NCBI GenBank assembly: GCA_002255905.1
Contig: NKIN01000004.1
Span: 124,001 to 188,000, forward strand
Source of the DNA: Burkholderiales bacterium PBB1
GTDB taxonomy: Bacteria > Pseudomonadota > Gammaproteobacteria > Burkholderiales > Burkholderiaceae_C
DNA: 64,000 bases
Reading direction: 5' to 3'
Under the pieces are notes generated by a model. That model made no database searches and had not been told where the DNA came from. It saw only the letters and a list, made by a program, of their open reading frames with translations. Both the position numbers and the translations under genes were made by a program. Within the stretch, counting starts at the first letter, position 1. Each line of letters starts with the position of its first letter. Shown piece after piece: positions 53,619 through 61,081 of the stretch.

Positions 53619-54407
53619 ATGGTCCGTTCCATCGCCTTGTCGTCTGCCGCTGTGGCCCGCATGCCTGGCCACGGCCTCGCGTCCGGGCGAGGCATCGGCG
53701 GGCTGGGCGGGCCGGCATTCGACCGCACCGCAGGGGCCTGGGACGACCTCACGCCACGTCAGCGCCGCAGTGTGGTGGCCGCGATGGTGCTGCTGCACGC
53801 GGGCGCGGCGGCATGGCTGGCGCTGCTGCCGGCGCACGCACCGCTGCCGGTGGTGCCACCCCACACGCTGAAGGTCGAGTGGCTCGCCGCGCCCGCGCCG
53901 GTGGTCGAGCCCGCTCGGCCGGTCGCGCCGACGCCGCTGCCCGCGAGGCCGACGCCGCCGCGGCCGGTGCTCGCGCCGCCCGAACGACTGGTCGCCGCGC
54001 CCGAGTCCGCAGCCCCCGCGGCGGTGGTCACGCCGCCGCCCGCACCGCTGCCGGTGGTCGACAGCCCCGCAGCGCCCCCCGAACCCGCGGCGCCACCGGC
54101 CCCGGCCAGCCCGGCCGCGCCCAAGACACTGCCACCGGAAGCGGTGCAGTACCTGCTGCCGCCGGCACCGGTGTATCCGAAGTGGTCGCTCCGCCAGGGC
54201 GAGTCGGGTCGGGTGCTGGTGAAGGTCTACGTGGACGAAGGCGGCATGCCGCGCTCGGTGCAGGTCGTCGAGTCATCCGGTCATCCGCGCCTTGACGAGG
54301 CGGCCCGCACGGCCGTCCAGGCCGCACGCTTCAAGCCCTATGCCGAAAACGGCCGCCACACCGCTGGCTGGGCCTTCGTTCCCCTCACTTTCGATCTGGA
54401 GAAATGA
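53619..54407 (+). CDS. tonB: TonB energy-transducing protein
   Basis: Carries proton-motive energy from ExbB/ExbD to outer-membrane receptors. 262 residues from the ATG at 53619. A cytoplasmic N-terminus of about 45 residues, one transmembrane helix (VVAAMVLLHAGAAAWLALL), a long Pro/Ala-rich periplasmic spacer (about 75-180) and the TonB C-terminal domain (YPKWSLRQGESGRVLVKVYV to TFDLEK). Stop overlaps exbB start by 4 bases (ATGA). Dedicated partner of the receptor at 61082-63415 by context. Confidence 0.94.
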   Translation: MVRSIALSSAAVARMPGHGLASGRGIGGLGGPAFDRTAGAWDDLTPRQRRSVVAAMVLLHAGAAAWLALLPAHAPLPVVPPHTLKVEWLAAPAPVVEPARPVAPTPLPARPTPPRPVLAPPERLVAAPESAAPAAVVTPPPAPLPVVDSPAAPPEPAAPPAPASPAAPKTLPPEAVQYLLPPAPVYPKWSLRQGESGRVLVKVYVDEGGMPRSVQVVESSGHPRLDEAARTAVQAARFKPYAENGRHTAGWAFVPLTFDLEK

Positions 54408-55276
54408 CCGTGACCCAAGAACTTGCTGTCGCGACCGCATCGGCGCCGCTGGCCACACTCCAGCCGCTCGGTTTCGGCCACTTCATGGCGCAGTCCGACG
54501 CCGTCGGGCAGACGCTGCTGGTGGTGTTGCTGGCGATGTCGGTGCTGACCTGGGCAGTGATCGCGCTGAAAGGCGTGGCCCAGACGCTGCAACGGCAGCG
54601 CAGTCGGCGCTTTCTGGATCGCTTCTGGAATGCCGCGTCGCTGCAGCAGGTCGAGGCCGACCTCGCCGCGCCAGCAACCGATGAAGGCCGCGACCCGTTC
54701 TCGCGCCTCACGCAGCAGGCACTGCAGGCCCGGGCGCACCACGCCCGGCATGGCACCTCGCGGCTCAGTGATGCGGGCAGCGCGGGCGAATTTGTCACGC
54801 GCACGCTGAAGAAGGCGCTCGACGAGGAAACGATGCGGCTCGAAAGCGGCCTGACGCTGCTGGCCACCGTGGGTGCCACCGCACCCTTCGTCGGGCTGTT
54901 CGGTACCGTCTGGGGCGTCTACCACGCGCTGGTGGCGATCGGCGCCAGCGCCGCCGACGGCCCCGGTTCGCTGGCCCAGGTGGCCGGCCCGGTGGGCGAG
55001 GCGTTGATCATGACCGGCCTCGGTCTGGCGGTCGCGATCCCGGCGGTGATGGCCTACAACGTCTACACCCGCCGCAACCGGGTCACGGCCTCTCGCCTCG
55101 ATGCCTTCGCCTACGAGCTGCATACCTTCGTCGCGATGGGCCAGCCCCTGGGCGGCGGCACGTTGCCGGCAGGGGCCGCCGCGCCGGCGGCGTCCGCAGT
55201 GCCCGCGGCCGCTGCCTCCGTGACCTTGACACCGCCCGCCACCGCCACGCGGCGTGCCTCGCCGATCGCTGCCTGA
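54404..55276 (+). CDS. exbB: Biopolymer transport protein ExbB
   Basis: Inner-membrane proton channel subunit of the TonB system. 290 residues with three helices (about 35-55, 145-168, 190-215). The MotA/TolQ/ExbB signature LLATVGATAPFVGLFGTVWG and EALIMTGLGLAVAIPAV are clear. An Ala/Thr-rich tail of about 45 residues is longer than usual. Coupled to tonB by an ATGA overlap. Confidence 0.95.
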   Translation: MTVTQELAVATASAPLATLQPLGFGHFMAQSDAVGQTLLVVLLAMSVLTWAVIALKGVAQTLQRQRSRRFLDRFWNAASLQQVEADLAAPATDEGRDPFSRLTQQALQARAHHARHGTSRLSDAGSAGEFVTRTLKKALDEETMRLESGLTLLATVGATAPFVGLFGTVWGVYHALVAIGASAADGPGSLAQVAGPVGEALIMTGLGLAVAIPAVMAYNVYTRRNRVTASRLDAFAYELHTFVAMGQPLGGGTLPAGAAAPAASAVPAAAASVTLTPPATATRRASPIAA

Positions 55277-55286
55277 GGACCACGCC

Positions 55287-55754
55287 ATGGCCTTCGCCTC
55301 GTTCGACAACAACCGCTCTGCCGGGCCGATGACCGACATCAACATGGTCCCGCTGATCGACGTGCTGCTGGTGCTGCTGGTGATCTTCATCGTCACCGCG
55401 CCGCTGCTGACGCATGCCGTCAAGCTCGATCTGCCCAAGGTCAGCTCGCAGCCGCACCTGCCCACGCCCGATGCGATCCAGCTCGCCATCGACGCCGAGG
55501 GCGGCCTGTTCTGGAATGGCGAAGCGCTCAGTCGCCAGCAGGCCGCCGAGCGCTTCGCTGTCGAGGCGCAGAAGCAGCCCCAGACCGAAGTGCACCTGCG
55601 GGCGGACGAGCACGTGGCCTATCGCCATGTTGCGCAGATGCTGGCCGATGCCTCGCACGCCGGCCTCACCAAGCTCGGCTTCGTCAGTGAGCCCGCCGGT
55701 GCAGCCGGCGCGCCGACCGATCCCGCCCTGGCCACTGCCACGTCGCGCCGATGA
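55287..55754 (+). CDS. exbD: Biopolymer transport protein ExbD
   Basis: 155 residues from the ATG at 55287. Single N-terminal transmembrane helix containing the proton-carrying Asp (VPLIDVLLVLLVIFIV), periplasmic domain after it. Ten bases after exbB. Its stop overlaps the start of the PepSY membrane protein (ATGA), which ties the energy-transducing genes to the redox genes that follow. Confidence 0.95.
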   Translation: MAFASFDNNRSAGPMTDINMVPLIDVLLVLLVIFIVTAPLLTHAVKLDLPKVSSQPHLPTPDAIQLAIDAEGGLFWNGEALSRQQAAERFAVEAQKQPQTEVHLRADEHVAYRHVAQMLADASHAGLTKLGFVSEPAGAAGAPTDPALATATSRR

Positions 55755-56413
55755 ACCACGGTGCGCCATCGGCGGCCACACATGGCCGCAGTGTCGGCAA
55801 GGGCCGCGCCTACTGGCTGAAGACGCTGCACCAGTGGCACTGGATCAGCGCAGCGACCTGCCTGATCGGCATGCTGCTGTTCAGCGCCACCGGCATCACG
55901 CTGAACCACGCCGCACAGATCGATGCCAACCCGCAGGTCACCCGCCAGACACTGCAACTGCCACCCGGACTGCAGCAGCACCTGGCCGCGAGCGCCCCGT
56001 CCGATGAGCGGCGCCCGGCGCCGTTGCAGGCCGAGCTGGCCGGCTGGCTGTCGGCGCAGCTCGCCGTCGAAGTCGAGGGTCGCGACGCCGAGTGGTCGGC
56101 CGACGAGGTCTATGTGTCGATGCCGCGTCCCGGTGGCGATGCCTGGCTGCGCATCGAACGCGAGACCGGTGCGGTCGAGTTCGAGCGCACCGACCGCGGC
56201 TGGGTGTCCTACCTGAACGACCTGCACAAGGGGCGCCACACCGGCGTGGCCTGGTCCTGGTTCATCGATGTGTTCGCGGTCGCGTGTCTGCTGTTCTCGG
56301 TCACCGGGCTGTTCATCCTGAAGTTGCATGCGGCCAACCGCCCGACCACCTGGCCGCTGCTCGCGCTCGGGCTCGTGATCCCGCTGCTGCTTGCCCTCCT
56401 GTTCATCCATTGA
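55751..56413 (+). CDS. PepSY-type membrane protein with candidate haem-ligating histidines
   Basis: 220 residues. Helix 1 about 31-50, a periplasmic part of about 110 residues with PepSY-like strands (DEVYVSMPRPGGDAWLRIE), helix 2 about 170-191 and helix 3 about 202-219. Histidines lie at helix ends (His27, His30, His53, His159, His163, His193), as in PepSY-associated membrane proteins thought to carry electrons across the membrane. PiuB-like proteins of this class occur with siderophore receptors. Start overlaps the exbD stop. Electron-transfer role is inferred. Confidence 0.85.
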   Translation: MNHGAPSAATHGRSVGKGRAYWLKTLHQWHWISAATCLIGMLLFSATGITLNHAAQIDANPQVTRQTLQLPPGLQQHLAASAPSDERRPAPLQAELAGWLSAQLAVEVEGRDAEWSADEVYVSMPRPGGDAWLRIERETGAVEFERTDRGWVSYLNDLHKGRHTGVAWSWFIDVFAVACLLFSVTGLFILKLHAANRPTTWPLLALGLVIPLLLALLFIH

Positions 56414-56426
56414 AGAAGGCCTCGAC

Positions 56427-56945
56427 ATGAACTTGCGTTATTCCGTCGCACTCGGCGCCGCGGTGTTCGGTGCCCCGCCCCTGCAGGCCGCCGATCTGTC
56501 CATCGGTGTGGAGATCCCGCGCCTGAGCGTGGCCGAGTACCACCGTCCGTACGTGTCGGTGTGGATCGCCCGGCCCGACCAGAGCGCCGCCTCGACCCTG
56601 GCCGTGTGGTTCGAGCAGAAGAAGCCGAACGCCGAAGGCACCAAGTGGTTGAAGGACATGCGCCAGTGGTGGCGCCGCAGCGGCCGCGACATGAAGGTGC
56701 CGGTCGACGGCGTCACCAGCGCGACACGCCCGGTCGGCAAGCACAAGATCGAGGTCGCCGACGGCAACGCCCCGCTGGGCAAGCTGCCCGCAGGCGACTA
56801 CCAGCTGATGGTCGAGGCCGCGCGCGAAGGCGGTGGCCGCGAGCTGCTGTCGATTCCGTTCCAGTGGCCGCCGAAAGCGGCGCAGCAACTCGCCGCACAA
56901 GGCCAGAGCGAGCTGGGCGAGATCAGCCTCGAGCTCAAGCCCTGA
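56427..56945 (+). CDS. DUF2271 periplasmic protein, candidate flavinylated electron carrier
   Basis: 172 residues from the ATG at 56427. Signal peptide ends near LQAAD. The mature domain has the pattern KWLKDMRQWWRRSGRD followed by VDGVTSATRPVGKH. Residues 94-100, DGVTSAT, fit the motif D-x-x-(S/T)-x-A-(S/T) at which ApbE attaches FMN in NqrC/RnfG-type proteins, with Thr100 as the acceptor. An apbE gene is two genes downstream. It would sit in the periplasm between the PepSY protein and the iron-siderophore. 13 bases after the PepSY gene. Confidence 0.85.
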   Translation: MNLRYSVALGAAVFGAPPLQAADLSIGVEIPRLSVAEYHRPYVSVWIARPDQSAASTLAVWFEQKKPNAEGTKWLKDMRQWWRRSGRDMKVPVDGVTSATRPVGKHKIEVADGNAPLGKLPAGDYQLMVEAAREGGGRELLSIPFQWPPKAAQQLAAQGQSELGEISLELKP

Positions 56946-56992
56946 TCCCGGGGTCGCCACCCCCTGACCTTCCGATCTGCAGGAGCCTCCCC

Positions 56993-57808
56993 ATGATTCT
57001 TTCCTCGTTCCAGCGCGTGCTGGCCACCACGCTCGCCCTCACGCTGGCCGCGCCGCTCGTGGAGGCACACAGCGCCTTCTTCGTGCCGTCGAGCACGGTG
57101 CTGTCCAAACCACAGTGGGTGACCATCGATGGCGGCGTTGGCACCGACATGTTCTATTTCAACCACGGGCCGCTGCGGCTCGATGGCCTGGTGGTCACGG
57201 CCCCCGACGGCACCGCGGTGACGCCCGAGAACCTGGTGGTCGGCAAGGTGCGCAGCGTGTTCGACCTGAACCTCACGCAGACCGGCACCTACCGCATCGC
57301 CACGGCGAACAGCGGCGTCACCGCGCGCTACAAGGACAAGGCCACCGGACAGAACAAGGGCTTCCGGGGCACGGCAGCGAACTTCGAGAAGGAGGTGCCG
57401 GCCGACGCCGAGGATCTGCAGGTCAATGAATCGGTGAGCCGTCTCGAGACCTTCGTCACCGTCGGCAGGCCGAGCGCATTCACGCCGACGGGCGTGGGGC
57501 TGGAGCTGATCGCCGTCACGCACCCGAACGACCTGTACAGCGGCGAGGAGGCGACCTTCGCGTTTGTGCTGGATGGCAAGCCCGCCGTCGGGCTCGAGGT
57601 CGAGGTCGTGCCGGGGGGCGTCCGCTACCGCGACAAGATCGGCGAGATCGCCCTGAAGACCGACGCGCAAGGCCGCGTCACGCTGAAGTGGCCGCAGCCC
57701 GGGCTCTATCGCCTGGAGGTCAACGCGAAGGATGGTCAGACCACGGTGAAGCAGGCCAGGGAACGCCGGCTCGGCTATGCGGTGGTGCTGGAAGTGCTGT
57801 CGCAGTAG
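56993..57808 (+). CDS. DUF4198 periplasmic protein
   Basis: 271 residues from the ATG at 56993, with an AGGAG ribosome-binding site. Signal peptide predicted to be cut at VEA-HSAFF, leaving His as first residue. The mature protein is built of beta-rich domains (FVPSSTVLSKPQWVTIDG, then PNDLYSGEEATFAFVLDGKP and LKWPQPGLYRLEV), as in the DUF4198 family, members of which are linked to metal uptake. Role in this operon unknown; a metal-binding or scaffolding part is plausible. Confidence 0.85.
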   Translation: MILSSFQRVLATTLALTLAAPLVEAHSAFFVPSSTVLSKPQWVTIDGGVGTDMFYFNHGPLRLDGLVVTAPDGTAVTPENLVVGKVRSVFDLNLTQTGTYRIATANSGVTARYKDKATGQNKGFRGTAANFEKEVPADAEDLQVNESVSRLETFVTVGRPSAFTPTGVGLELIAVTHPNDLYSGEEATFAFVLDGKPAVGLEVEVVPGGVRYRDKIGEIALKTDAQGRVTLKWPQPGLYRLEVNAKDGQTTVKQARERRLGYAVVLEVLSQ

Positions 57809-57853
57809 GCGAGCCTGGCCGGCCCTTCGTTGCACCTCACCCTCGATCCCCGC

Positions 57854-58915
57854 ATGACGCATCCTGCCGACGCTGCCGCATCGACAACCCGCTGGCGCTC
57901 CACGGCCCCGCTGCAGGTGGCACCCGTGAAGACCGTGGCGCCGGTGGTGAGCGAACTCGGCGGGCTGACGATGGGCACGCGCTGGAGCGTCAGGTTCTGG
58001 CACCCGATCGGCACGCTGTCGGCGCCGCACAGCGCGTTGCGTGCGGCGATCGAGTCTGCACTCGACACGGTGGTGCAGCAGATGAGTCCGTGGGCGCCCG
58101 ACTCCGACCTCAGCCGCTTCAATCGCGCTGCCGCAGGCCACTGGCAGACGCTGCCCGAGCCCTTCTTCAGCGTGCTGCGCTGCGCGCTGGATCTGGCGCG
58201 CGACAGCGGCGACGCCTACGACCCGACCGTCGGCCCGGTGGTCGACCTGTGGGGCTTCGGCCCGGCGCCCACGCGCGACACGGTGCCGCCCGCAGCCGAG
58301 ATTCAAGCGGCCCACGCCCGCGTCGGCTGGCAGCGTCTGGCCATCGACGTGCCGCAGCGGCGCGTGCGCCAGCCGGGAGGCAGCGCACTCGACCTGTCCT
58401 CGATCGCGAAGGGCCATGCCGTCGACGCGGTGGCGTCTGCCCTGCGTGCCCTGGGCTGCGCCAACGTGCTGGTCGAGGTGGGCGGCGAACTGCTGGGTTG
58501 CGGACGTCGGCCCGATGGTGCGCCCTGGCGGGTGGCTGTGAAGCTGCCCGGCTTCGCCATGACCGACACCGGTGCCGACATCGACGAGGCGCCCGGCCCG
58601 GTGCTGGCGCTTCCCGATCTCGCGGTTGCGACCTCGGGCGACGACTTTCGCCATTTCGTTGCCGATGGCGAACACTGCTCGCACACCATCGATCCGCGCA
58701 CCGGCCGGCCGATCCGGCATGCGCTGGCCTCGGTCACGGTGGTGCATCCGCAGTGCATGCAGGCCGATGCGTTGGCCACGGCGCTGCTGGTGCTGGGGCC
58801 CGAGGCAGGATGGGCCTACGCCCAGCGGCACCGGCTTGCAGCGCTCTTCATCCGCCGCGGCGCCGAGGGGCACGAGGCCCGCCCGACCGAGGCGTTCGAC
58901 GCGCTGCTGGCATGA
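57854..58915 (+). CDS. apbE: FAD:protein FMN transferase (ApbE)
   Basis: Transfers FMN from FAD onto a Thr/Ser of target proteins. 353 residues from the ATG at 57854. Conserved parts: GGLTMGTRWSVRFW, YDPTVGPVVDLWGFG, LDLSSIAKGHAVDAV, LVEVGGELLGCGRR and the C-terminal SHTIDPRTGRP with metal ligands. Unlike most ApbE proteins it shows no signal peptide or lipobox; an in-frame stop at 57806 rules out a longer N-terminus containing one. The adjacent DUF2271 protein is the natural target candidate. Confidence 0.93.
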   Translation: MTHPADAAASTTRWRSTAPLQVAPVKTVAPVVSELGGLTMGTRWSVRFWHPIGTLSAPHSALRAAIESALDTVVQQMSPWAPDSDLSRFNRAAAGHWQTLPEPFFSVLRCALDLARDSGDAYDPTVGPVVDLWGFGPAPTRDTVPPAAEIQAAHARVGWQRLAIDVPQRRVRQPGGSALDLSSIAKGHAVDAVASALRALGCANVLVEVGGELLGCGRRPDGAPWRVAVKLPGFAMTDTGADIDEAPGPVLALPDLAVATSGDDFRHFVADGEHCSHTIDPRTGRPIRHALASVTVVHPQCMQADALATALLVLGPEAGWAYAQRHRLAALFIRRGAEGHEARPTEAFDALLA

Positions 58916-58931
58916 CGGCGGGTGCGGTGTG

Positions 58932-60323
58932 ATGCCGGCGGACACGCTGCGCGAGGTCGCAGCGGGCCTCGTCGTGTTGTCCTACCTCGGCCTGTGCGCC
59001 GCCACCTGGCGGCACCACCGGGCCCGCCGCTCACAGGCCGCGCTTGCCAACGCTGCGTTGGCACCTGCTGCTGCCGCTGACGCGCCGCCGGTGCTGGTGC
59101 TGCATGCCAGCCAGACCGGCACCGCCGAGCAGCTCGCGTGGCAGGCTGCCCAGGCGCTGCACACCGCCGGCGTGCCCGCGCGGCTGTGCAGCCTGTCGCA
59201 GCTGCGGGCCGAGGATCTGCGCACCGCCGAGCGCGCACTCTTTGTCGTCAGCACCTACGGTGAGGGCGACCCGCCGGATGCGGCGGCCCCCTTCGTGCGG
59301 CGTGTCATGGCGGCGCAGCGCCCGCTGGCCCTGCACCACCTGCACTGCGGCGTGCTCGCGCTCGGCGACAGCAGCTACCGACACTACTGCGGCTACGGCC
59401 GCGCGCTCGACCGCTGGCTGCGGCACTGCGGCGCGCCCATGCTGTTCGAGCGCATCGAGGTCGACCAAGGCGACCCTGCCGCACTGCAGAAGTGGCAGCA
59501 CGAGGTCGCACGCATCGCTGGCATGAGCGACCTGCCAGAGGGGCTGGCAGCCGACCCGTTCGAGCCGTGGCGGCTGGTGGTGCGTCGGCACCTGAACCCG
59601 GGCAGTCAGGGCGGCCCGTGTTTTCACCTTGAATTCAAGCCGACGGCCGGCCGCTCGCTCGGCCGTTGGCAGTCGGGCGATCTGGTACAGCTGCTGCCCC
59701 CCGGCAATGCCTCACGGCCGCGCGAGTACTCGATCGCTTCGTTGCACGCCGATGGCCGCGTGCACCTGCTGGTGCGTCAGCAGCGCCATGCCGACGGCAC
59801 GCTGGGCGTGGCCTCGGGCTGGCTCACCGATGGGCTGGCGCTGGGTGGCGAGGTCGCCTTGCGTGTGCGAGCGCACCGCCACTTCCGGCTGGGCGACAAC
59901 GCACAGCGGCCGCTGATATTGATCGGCAATGGCACCGGCCTGGCCGGCCTGCGTGCCCATCTGAAAGCCCGCGCGGCAGCGGGCACGGGCGCAGGCCCCG
60001 CATGGCTGGTGTTCGGCGAGCGTCAGGCCGCGCACGATGCCTACTACCGCGACGAGATCGACACCTGGCTTGCCAGCGGCGTGCTCGAGCGAGTCGACCT
60101 GGTCTACTCGCGCGACACACCCGAATGTGGGTATGTCCAGGACGTGCTGCGCGAGCAGGCCGATCTGCTGCGTGCCTGGCTGGCGCGTGGTGCCGCGATT
60201 TATGTCTGCGGGAGCCGGGCCGGCATGGCCTCCGGCGTCGAGGCGGTGCTGATCGCCGCCTTAGGCCAGGACGGCGTCGACGCACTCATCGAGCAAGGTC
60301 GCCTGCGGCGGGATGTTTACTGA
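58932..60323 (+). CDS. Membrane-anchored flavodoxin/FAD-NADPH reductase (CysJ-like)
   Basis: 463 residues from the ATG at 58932. One N-terminal helix (about 8-24, then HRARR on the cytoplasmic side) anchors it. Flavodoxin domain about 45-190 (HASQTGTAEQLA, STYGEGDPPD, LALGDSSYRHYCGYG), FAD domain about 205-330 (RPREYSIAS, LGVASGWLTD), NADPH domain to the end (LIGNGTGLAG, YVCGSRAGMASGV). Same architecture as sulfite reductase flavoprotein, but no sulfite reductase gene is nearby. Likely to pass NADPH electrons to the PepSY protein; this is inference. It ends 1 base before the convergent piuC stop. Confidence 0.92.
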   Translation: MPADTLREVAAGLVVLSYLGLCAATWRHHRARRSQAALANAALAPAAAADAPPVLVLHASQTGTAEQLAWQAAQALHTAGVPARLCSLSQLRAEDLRTAERALFVVSTYGEGDPPDAAAPFVRRVMAAQRPLALHHLHCGVLALGDSSYRHYCGYGRALDRWLRHCGAPMLFERIEVDQGDPAALQKWQHEVARIAGMSDLPEGLAADPFEPWRLVVRRHLNPGSQGGPCFHLEFKPTAGRSLGRWQSGDLVQLLPPGNASRPREYSIASLHADGRVHLLVRQQRHADGTLGVASGWLTDGLALGGEVALRVRAHRHFRLGDNAQRPLILIGNGTGLAGLRAHLKARAAAGTGAGPAWLVFGERQAAHDAYYRDEIDTWLASGVLERVDLVYSRDTPECGYVQDVLREQADLLRAWLARGAAIYVCGSRAGMASGVEAVLIAALGQDGVDALIEQGRLRRDVY

Positions 60324-60324
60324 G

Positions 60325-61005
60325 TCAGACCTCGCCCCACTGACGCAGCAGGTTGTGATAGTGCCCGGTGAGGCTCAGCACCTCGTCGCATTCGCTCAGG
60401 CGCAGCCGCAGCTTCTGGATGGTCTGGTCGAGCTCGAACAGCAGTTGGCGCTGCGCGTCGTCGCGCACCATGCTTTGTGTCCAGAAGAAGGAACACACCC
60501 GCACACCGTCGGTCACCGGCTCGACGCGGTGCAGGCTGCTGGCGGGGTACAGGATCAGATCGCCCGCGGGCAGCTTCACCTCGTGGGTGCCGTAGGTGTC
60601 CACCACGACCAGCTCGCCGCCCGCATAGTCGTGCGGCTCGCTGAGGAACAGGGTGCACGACAGATCGGTGCGCAGCCGCAGGTTCGTGCCCGGCACCTGG
60701 CGCACCGCGCTGTCGACGTGCAGCCCGTAGTGTTCGCCGCCTTCGTAGCGGTTGAACAGCGGCGGCACGGTGCGCAGCGGCAGCGCGGCCGACACGAACA
60801 GCGGGTGTGCCAGCACGGCCGTCAGCACCATCTCGCCCAGCTCGCGCCCGAGTGGCGACAGCTCGGGCAGCTGCCGGTTGCGCTTCACCTGCGCACCTTG
60901 GCTGCCGACGGTGGCGCGGCCATCGACCCAGTCGGCCGTGTCCAGTCGCGAGCGGATGTCGGCCACGTGCTGCGGCGTCAGGACCTCGGGGATGTGCAGC
61001 ATCAT
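60325..61005 (-). CDS. piuC: Fe(II)/2-oxoglutarate hydroxylase PiuC
   Basis: 226 residues. Prolyl-4-hydroxylase-type dioxygenase with iron ligands HVD (YGLHVDSAV, His95 and Asp97) and a distal His in SSLHRVEPV, and the 2-oxoglutarate Arg in the following VRVCSFFW strand. PiuC genes stand beside TonB-dependent siderophore receptors and are iron-regulated; the substrate is not settled. Here it follows the receptor gene with a terminator-like hairpin in between, so expression may be attenuated relative to the receptor. Confidence 0.93.
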   Translation of the reverse strand: MMLHIPEVLTPQHVADIRSRLDTADWVDGRATVGSQGAQVKRNRQLPELSPLGRELGEMVLTAVLAHPLFVSAALPLRTVPPLFNRYEGGEHYGLHVDSAVRQVPGTNLRLRTDLSCTLFLSEPHDYAGGELVVVDTYGTHEVKLPAGDLILYPASSLHRVEPVTDGVRVCSFFWTQSMVRDDAQRQLLFELDQTIQKLRLRLSECDEVLSLTGHYHNLLRQWGEV

Positions 61006-61018
61006 GGTGGCGGTTCCC

Positions 61019-61053
61019 GAACGAAGAAGGGCCCCCCGCTCTCACGAGGGGCC
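61019..61053 (-). terminator. Rho-independent terminator after the siderophore receptor gene
   Basis: On the minus strand a 10-bp stem (GGCCCCTCGT / GCGGGGGGCC, two G-T pairs) with loop GAGA, followed by CTTCTTCGTTC. It lies between the receptor stop (61082) and piuC (61005), so it would reduce read-through into piuC. Confidence 0.6.
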
Positions 61054-61081
61054 GGGGCATGCGCGCGTTTTCAGTGCGGCA

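Noticed and set aside
58932-60323. Sulfite reductase flavoprotein (cysJ) for sulfur assimilation
   Set aside because: Architecture matches, but it has an N-terminal membrane anchor and lies in an iron/flavinylation operon with no cysI or other sulfur genes.
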